A stretch of 9,608 nucleotides of DNA from Gammaproteobacteria bacterium (GTDB lineage Bacteria > Pseudomonadota > Gammaproteobacteria > QOAV01). The notes below the pieces were generated by a model. The model saw only the letters and a program-made list of their open reading frames with translations. It had not been told where the DNA came from and did not search any database. Shown piece after piece: positions 5,786-9,608 of this stretch; position 1 is the first letter of the stretch; every line of letters starts with the position of its first letter. The DNA lies in assembly GCA_027067235.1 (NCBI GenBank), contig JALXFQ010000474.1, forward strand, positions 1 through 9,608, written 5' to 3'. The translations under genes were made by a program, and so were the position numbers.

Positions 5786-6973
5786 TTAAAAATACCGCTT
5801 CAGCTCCACGCCCACATAGTCGTCGTTGCGCAGGCCGGTGAGGGGGTCGGCGGCGTCTTTCACGCTGAACAGACGCGACTCCAGTATCAGCTTCCAGCTG
5901 GAACCGATGCGGCGGCTGGCCTCGAGGTTGGCAAAGGTGCTGTCGTGGTCGAGATCACGAATAAAACCGAACAGCACTTCGCTGCTGGCCTCGTCATTGA
6001 ACGCCAGCCGCGTACCCAGAAACACATCGTTCTGGAACGGAGTAAGCGCTCGCTCCTGTCGTTCGTCCCAGAGATACTCGGCAATCAGGCCGACATCCTT
6101 CTGAGTGTCGAACACGCCGTAAAACGTGTATTCGAATCCGCTGGCGGCAGCGTAGTAGCCTTCGCCCTGGCCCGTGCGGCGGATGGCCTCCAGCTTCAGC
6201 AGCCAGTTGTCCAGAGTCGCCTGCACATCGACGCCGGTCTGGTTGATCAGGTCATAAACCGGGAACAGCACCGGCTCGCCATCCTTCAGGCCCGGCAAAA
6301 AACGCGGATCGCGACTGGTGCCGTAGAAGTGCGACAGGCCGATATCCCAGTCGCCAATGGAATTGGACCAGCGCAGGGCATAATCGACATGATCGTCTTC
6401 GCTGCCGGATTCGTAGACCGGGTGATCGGCATCCACCACCAGCGACGTTCTCAGCCGGCCTTCCACGCCGGGAAAAGTGCGTTCGCGGAAACCCGGCAGA
6501 ACAAACAGATCCAGCGTTCCCCAGTCCTGGATAAGCGCAAAATTGATCATCGGCTGGCCCAGCTTCTGCTCACCATCGGGATTTTCCACCAGATCGGTCT
6601 GGTTGATGATATCCACCAGATGCACCGACTCGGTAACGCCCCAGAATACCTTGCGGATGCCGACCCGCCATTCACTGGACGCGCCGGCTTTCAGCCAGGT
6701 CAGTTCACGTATATCGGCATGGGTGCGCTCGCTGTCGTTGAAGTCATGACGAAAGTACGGCGCAAAAGTAAAACTCTGGTGACCCTTGTCCCATTCCTGA
6801 TACAGCTCCGGACTGAACGACAGCGAGAAATCATTACCGCCCTGGCGGGGGTCGGCAGGAACCTGAAGGAAACCACGATATTCGGCGCTGATATCACCCG
6901 ACCATTTCCAGGCAAAGGCGGCGGAAGGCGCCAGGGCGAGCGCCAGAATCGCAAGTGAAAACAGTCGAAACAT
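5786..6973 (-). CDS. putative outer-membrane beta-barrel protein of unknown function
   Basis: 395 residues; I do not recognise a named family. A clear Sec signal peptide is visible: basic start MFR, hydrophobic core LFSLAILALALAP, cleavage probably after AFA (19-21). The mature part is rich in alternating Tyr/Trp/Phe strands separated by Asp/Glu/Gly loops, and the chain ends VGVELKRYF with a terminal Phe, the usual signal for outer-membrane barrel insertion by Bam. A conspicuous central stretch is FWGVTESVHLVDIINQTD (110-127), with WGTLDLFVLPGF at 151-162. The FWG element recalls DUF1302/porin-like proteins, but this is only a resemblance. ATG 6973 is the only start giving the signal peptide, and TGA is in frame 30 nt upstream. 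The ribosome site AGGAA lies 12 nt away, rather far. The gene is divergent from the lipid A acyltransferase pair across 74 bp. A transport or envelope role is inference. Confidence 0.8.
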   Translation of the reverse strand: MFRLFSLAILALALAPSAAFAWKWSGDISAEYRGFLQVPADPRQGGNDFSLSFSPELYQEWDKGHQSFTFAPYFRHDFNDSERTHADIRELTWLKAGASSEWRVGIRKVFWGVTESVHLVDIINQTDLVENPDGEQKLGQPMINFALIQDWGTLDLFVLPGFRERTFPGVEGRLRTSLVVDADHPVYESGSEDDHVDYALRWSNSIGDWDIGLSHFYGTSRDPRFLPGLKDGEPVLFPVYDLINQTGVDVQATLDNWLLKLEAIRRTGQGEGYYAAASGFEYTFYGVFDTQKDVGLIAEYLWDERQERALTPFQNDVFLGTRLAFNDEASSEVLFGFIRDLDHDSTFANLEASRRIGSSWKLILESRLFSVKDAADPLTGLRNDDYVGVELKRYF

Positions 6974-7031
6974 ATCTGCTACATATTCCTGAACCGGGCT
7001 TCAACCTACCCGGAACGCCGCTGCAAATCAA

Positions 7032-7040
7032 TGCTATTAT
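7032..7040 (+). promoter_or_regulatory. putative extended -10 promoter for the acyltransferase pair
   Basis: TGC-TATTAT is an extended -10 (five of six plus TGn) in the 74-bp divergent gap. The predicted start point, about 7047-7048, coincides with the ATG at 7048. The message would then be leaderless, or translation would begin at the next ATG (7090). A short CCGGG/CCCGG pair (6994-6998 and 7009-7013) is also present in the gap. No good minus-strand promoter for the barrel gene was found; TTGATT with TAGGTT on the minus strand is weak. Confidence 0.35.
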
Positions 7041-7047
7041 CCGGCGC

Positions 7048-7950
7048 ATGGCAGAGCAACCGTTACCACCACAACCCGTTGGCAAGCGCATGGGTCTTGC
7101 CCTGTTACGCGCCTCCGAAAAATTGCCCCTGCCGCTTACGCGAGTTTTTGGCAGCCTGCTCGGGCTGATCTACTACGTCGCCAACAAAAAACGCCGCCAC
7201 ATCGCCCGCACCAATATCGCCCTGTGCTTTCCCGAACTCGGCAGGCGGGAAAGGCGCCGTATCCTCATAGGCAGCTACAAGGCCTACGGACAGGGCATCA
7301 TGGACCTGCCGCATCTATGGTGGGGCAGCGATGATAAATTCAACCGTATGATTGAGTTCGAAGGCCTGGAAAACGTCGAGCCGCTGATGGCGCAGAAAAA
7401 GCCCATTATTTTTGTCACTTCGCACAAACCGGGCACAGATTTTGGCGGCGTCGCCATCTCTTCCCTGATGCCCATGGTGTCGATGATGAAACCGATGAAA
7501 GACCCGGCGCTTAACCAGTTGTTCATCCAGGGCCGCACCCGCTTTGGCGCACGCATGGTGATGCGCGACCAGGGGCTACGACAGGTGATCCAGTCCATGC
7601 GCAACTACAAACAGTGTTTTTATTATATTCCGGATGAGGATTTCGGCGCGGACAACTCGGTTTTTGCGCCGTTTTTCGGCATTCAGCGCGCCACATTGCC
7701 AACCCTGGGTCGCCTCGCCAGAATAACCGGCGCCGAGGTGATACCCGCTTTTGCGCATATCACGCCCACCGGCTACAAGGTCATTTTTGACAATCCCATG
7801 GACAACCTGCCCGGGCCAGACGCCCTTAGCGACGCGAAGCGATTGAACACTGCGGTGGAAAAGGACATACGGCGCGCGCCCGAGCAGTATATCTGGACTT
7901 TCAAGTGGTTCAAGACGCGCCCGCCGGGCGAGGCCGATATCTATGAGTAA
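7048..7950 (+). CDS. lipid A late acyltransferase, LpxM-like (LpxL/LpxM family)
   Basis: 300 residues from ATG 7048. The family transfers an acyl chain from acyl-ACP to the hydroxyacyl groups of Kdo2-lipid A at the inner face of the cytoplasmic membrane. Visible: a hydrophobic N-terminal segment (about 28-45), HIARTNIALCFPE (51-63), the catalytic H-x4-D motif HKPGTD (126-131), FYYIPDEDFG (191-200), VFAPFFG (205-211), TLPTLGRLA (218-225 region) and RRAPEQYIWTFKWFKTRPPG at the end. The H-x4-D form and the RFGARM and TLPTLGRL segments are closer to E. coli LpxM (HGWAVD) than to LpxL (HFLTLE), so a secondary 3'-acylation role is suggested. The frame is open back to 6955, but those residues overlap the divergent barrel gene. 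An alternative start is ATG 7090; neither has a clear Shine-Dalgarno sequence. It overlaps the next gene by 8 nt. Confidence 0.9.
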   Translation: MAEQPLPPQPVGKRMGLALLRASEKLPLPLTRVFGSLLGLIYYVANKKRRHIARTNIALCFPELGRRERRRILIGSYKAYGQGIMDLPHLWWGSDDKFNRMIEFEGLENVEPLMAQKKPIIFVTSHKPGTDFGGVAISSLMPMVSMMKPMKDPALNQLFIQGRTRFGARMVMRDQGLRQVIQSMRNYKQCFYYIPDEDFGADNSVFAPFFGIQRATLPTLGRLARITGAEVIPAFAHITPTGYKVIFDNPMDNLPGPDALSDAKRLNTAVEKDIRRAPEQYIWTFKWFKTRPPGEADIYE

Positions 7951-8851
7951 GCGCTCACTTTACAGTTTTCGTAACTGGCCCGGTTTTTTCGGTATCGGGC
8001 TGCTGTATTTGCTCGGCCGCCTGCCCCTGCCGCTACTGTGGTTGCTCGGCTCCGGCCTCGGCAGTTTGCTGTATGCCATCATGGGCAAACGGCGCGAAGT
8101 AGCGCGTAAAAATATCAGCGTCTGTTTTTCTCATTTACCCCAGGCGCGGCAACGGGCGCTGGCAAGACAGCATTTTAGACTGCTCGGGGTCGGGCTGATC
8201 ACCGTGGGCCTGAACTGGGGACTGGCGGAAAGGCGTTTGCTGCGCCTGGTCACGGTTGAAAACCGCGAGCTGCTGGATCAGGCGCGTGAATCCGGCCGTA
8301 ACATCATCCTGCTCGCCCCCCATTTTCTTGCTCTGGAGATCGGCGGCATCCGCCTGGCGCATGACTACCCGGTGGTCAGCATGTACCAGACCATACACAA
8401 CGAAGCGGTTGATTTTGTGGTCAAACGGGGTCGCGAGCAATACAACGCCGTACTGGTGGAGCGCAACGCGCCGCTGCGCTCACTGATAAAAATGATCCGC
8501 AGCGGCAAGCTGTTCTATTATCTGCCCGACCAGGACGCCGGACGCGAGCGCGGCGTATTCGCGCCGTTTTGCGGCGTTCCTGCCAGCACCGTGGCCGCCA
8601 TCGGGCGCATGGCGCAAATGTCCAGCGCCGTGGTTCTCCCGGCAGCCACTTACATCAAACCCTTTGGCATGGGCTATGAGCTACGCCTGTTCGAACCACT
8701 GGCCGGATTTCCCACCGGCGACCCCGTCAGCGATGCGACAATCATCAACCAGATTGTTGAAAAGACCATTCAACCCGCGCCAGCGCAGTACTTCTGGGTG
8801 CATAAACGCTTCAAGACTCGGCCGGAGGGGGAAGACGATTTTTATTCGTAA
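7943..8851 (+). CDS. lpxL: lipid A lauroyl-type acyltransferase, LpxL-like
   Basis: 302 residues. A second member of the same family, with an N-terminal membrane anchor (about 14-46, Leu-rich), REVARKNISVCF (51-62), catalytic H-x4-E in HFLALE (127-132, compare HFLTLE of E. coli LpxL), FYYLPDQDAG (191-200), VFAPFCG (205-211) and VHKRFKTRPEG (286-296) at the C-terminus. It likely adds the first secondary acyl chain (2' position in E. coli) to Kdo2-lipid A. ATG 7943 overlaps the end of the preceding acyltransferase by 8 nt (ATGAGTAA), with GAGG (7930-7933) 9 nt upstream, so the two are translated from one message. The pair share FYY-P-(D/E)-D and RFKTRP/WFKTRP blocks and are ancient paralogues rather than recent copies, as overall identity looks low. 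The stop faces rhlE across 48 nt with no evident terminator. Confidence 0.92.
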   Translation: MSKRSLYSFRNWPGFFGIGLLYLLGRLPLPLLWLLGSGLGSLLYAIMGKRREVARKNISVCFSHLPQARQRALARQHFRLLGVGLITVGLNWGLAERRLLRLVTVENRELLDQARESGRNIILLAPHFLALEIGGIRLAHDYPVVSMYQTIHNEAVDFVVKRGREQYNAVLVERNAPLRSLIKMIRSGKLFYYLPDQDAGRERGVFAPFCGVPASTVAAIGRMAQMSSAVVLPAATYIKPFGMGYELRLFEPLAGFPTGDPVSDATIINQIVEKTIQPAPAQYFWVHKRFKTRPEGEDDFYS

Positions 8852-8899
8852 GCCCTTTTCACCGCCTCAAATATGTCTCAATACAGTCCAGCGGCGCAA

Positions 8900-9608
8900 T
8901 CAACCAATACGCTTACGTCTGGGCGGGTTGGCTCGCGGCGAATTCGGCTTTCGGTCCGGCCCGCCACGGCGGCGATTACCTGATGCTCTGGCGGTGGATT
9001 TTTGCTTGGCGCCAGCATTACGCGTCGCTATTTTGGGCTTTTTCGGTTTTTTCTTTTTATCGCTGAGCCGGGTCAGCGGCACACTGTGTGTCGGTACGAA
9101 ACCGGCCTCGGTTTCGCGGGTAATTTTCTGGCGGATAAGGTTTTCGATACCAGACAAATGCTTTACCTCATCAGCGCTGACCAGTGATATGGCCTCGCCT
9201 TCGGAACCGGCGCGACCGGTGCGGCCAATGCGGTGGACATAGTCTTCGGAGACGTTGGGCAGATCAAAGTTGATGACGTGCGGCAGTTCGCGGATGTCGA
9301 TGCCGCGCGCGGCGATGTCGGTGGCCACCAGCACCCGCACCTTGCCGGCCTTGAAATCGGCCAGCGCCCGGGTGCGCGCGCCCTGGCTCTTGTTGCCGTG
9401 AATGGCGGCGGCGGTAATGCCGGCATTTTCCAGTTTTTTGGCGATACGGTTTGCGCCATGCTTGGTGCGGCTGAACACCAGCACCTGGTCCCACTCGTGT
9501 TTGCGGATGAGGTGGATAAGCAGCGCGGTTTTTTTGCTTTTGTCCACTTCATACAGCGACTGCCTGACGCTGGCGGCAGCGGCATTGCGCGGGCTGACAG
9601 ATATCTGC
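8900..9608 (-). CDS. rhlE: DEAD-box RNA helicase RhlE, C-terminal part (5' end beyond window)
   Basis: 235 residues open to the right edge. They begin in the linker between the two RecA lobes (ISVSPRNAAAASVRQSLYEV) and contain the whole second helicase lobe: QVLVFSRTKHGANRIA (motif IV), AAIHGNKSQGARTRAL (motif IVa), VLVATDIAARGIDI (motif V) and YVHRIGRTGRAGSEG (motif VI). The TKHGANR and HGNKSQGARTRAL wording is typical of RhlE, an ATP-dependent RNA-unwinding enzyme linked to ribosome maturation and RNA decay. After about GEAISLVSADEVKHL come roughly 75 basic residues rich in Lys, Arg, Pro and Ala (KKKKPKKPK, GNRRRGGPDRK), the usual RhlE RNA-binding tail. A GTG at 9547 could be mistaken for a start, but the conserved frame continues upstream of it. 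It is convergent with lpxL. Confidence 0.93.
   Translation of the reverse strand, partial: QISVSPRNAAAASVRQSLYEVDKSKKTALLIHLIRKHEWDQVLVFSRTKHGANRIAKKLENAGITAAAIHGNKSQGARTRALADFKAGKVRVLVATDIAARGIDIRELPHVINFDLPNVSEDYVHRIGRTGRAGSEGEAISLVSADEVKHLSGIENLIRQKITRETEAGFVPTHSVPLTRLSDKKKKPKKPKIATRNAGAKQKSTARASGNRRRGGPDRKPNSPRANPPRRKRIG

Noticed and set aside
5945..6958. Plus-strand open frame (337 codons) opposite the barrel gene
   Set aside because: The minus-strand frame has a signal peptide, a barrel-type C-terminus and a coherent composition; the plus frame has neither a start context nor recognisable motifs.
9263..9547. GTG at 9547 as the start of a short separate helicase-like protein
   Set aside because: The conserved RhlE inter-lobe sequence continues in frame upstream to the window edge, so the gene is simply cut by the edge.
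1..9608. Mobile elements, CRISPR arrays, tRNA or rRNA genes, phage genes
   Set aside because: No transposase, terminal repeats, regularly spaced repeats or RNA-gene signatures were seen; the window is almost filled by conserved chromosomal genes.

Overview
The window looks like a chromosomal piece of a GC-rich gammaproteobacterium. This rests on the close, collinear match of several proteins to their E. coli counterparts (GloA with all four metal ligands at the same residue numbers, an RssA-type patatin, ArfB next to YaeQ, LpxL/LpxM acyltransferases, RhlE). I cannot name the genus. No mobile element, tRNA, rRNA or CRISPR array is visible, and coding density is very high.

Layout. (1) 1-1252, minus strand: 6-phosphogluconolactonase (pgl) followed by a short-form 6-phosphogluconate dehydrogenase cut by the left edge, i.e. 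the oxidative pentose phosphate route. (2) 1253-1387: a divergent intergenic region with an inverted repeat placed like an operator. (3) 1388-2095, plus strand: an unusual two-domain protein, a jacalin/griffithsin-like beta-prism lectin fused to a helix-hairpin-helix (HhH) domain, with no signal peptide. (4) 2148-3365: argG, argininosuccinate synthase. (5) 3479-5780: a tight four-gene run of gloA (glyoxalase I), an rssA-type patatin hydrolase, arfB (ribosome rescue) and yaeQ, with junctions of -4, +5 and +3 nt. (6) 5786-6973, minus strand: an outer-membrane beta-barrel protein of unrecognised family, convergent with yaeQ and divergent from the next pair. (7) 7048-8851, plus strand: two overlapping lipid A late acyltransferase genes, the first LpxM-like (H-x4-D) and the second LpxL-like (H-x4-E). 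(8) 8900-9608, minus strand: the C-terminal part of the DEAD-box RNA helicase RhlE, cut by the right edge.

Most of the window is housekeeping: sugar oxidation, arginine synthesis, methylglyoxal detoxification, ribosome rescue and lipid A acylation. The item least explained by known biology is the lectin-HhH fusion at 1388-2095. Its lectin part shows the three-fold GG-loop / G-x-x-x-D layout of multi-site mannose-type lectins, yet the protein is predicted to stay in the cytoplasm and carries a domain type normally linked to nucleic acid binding. The barrel gene divergent from the lipid A acylation pair is the second item worth following.
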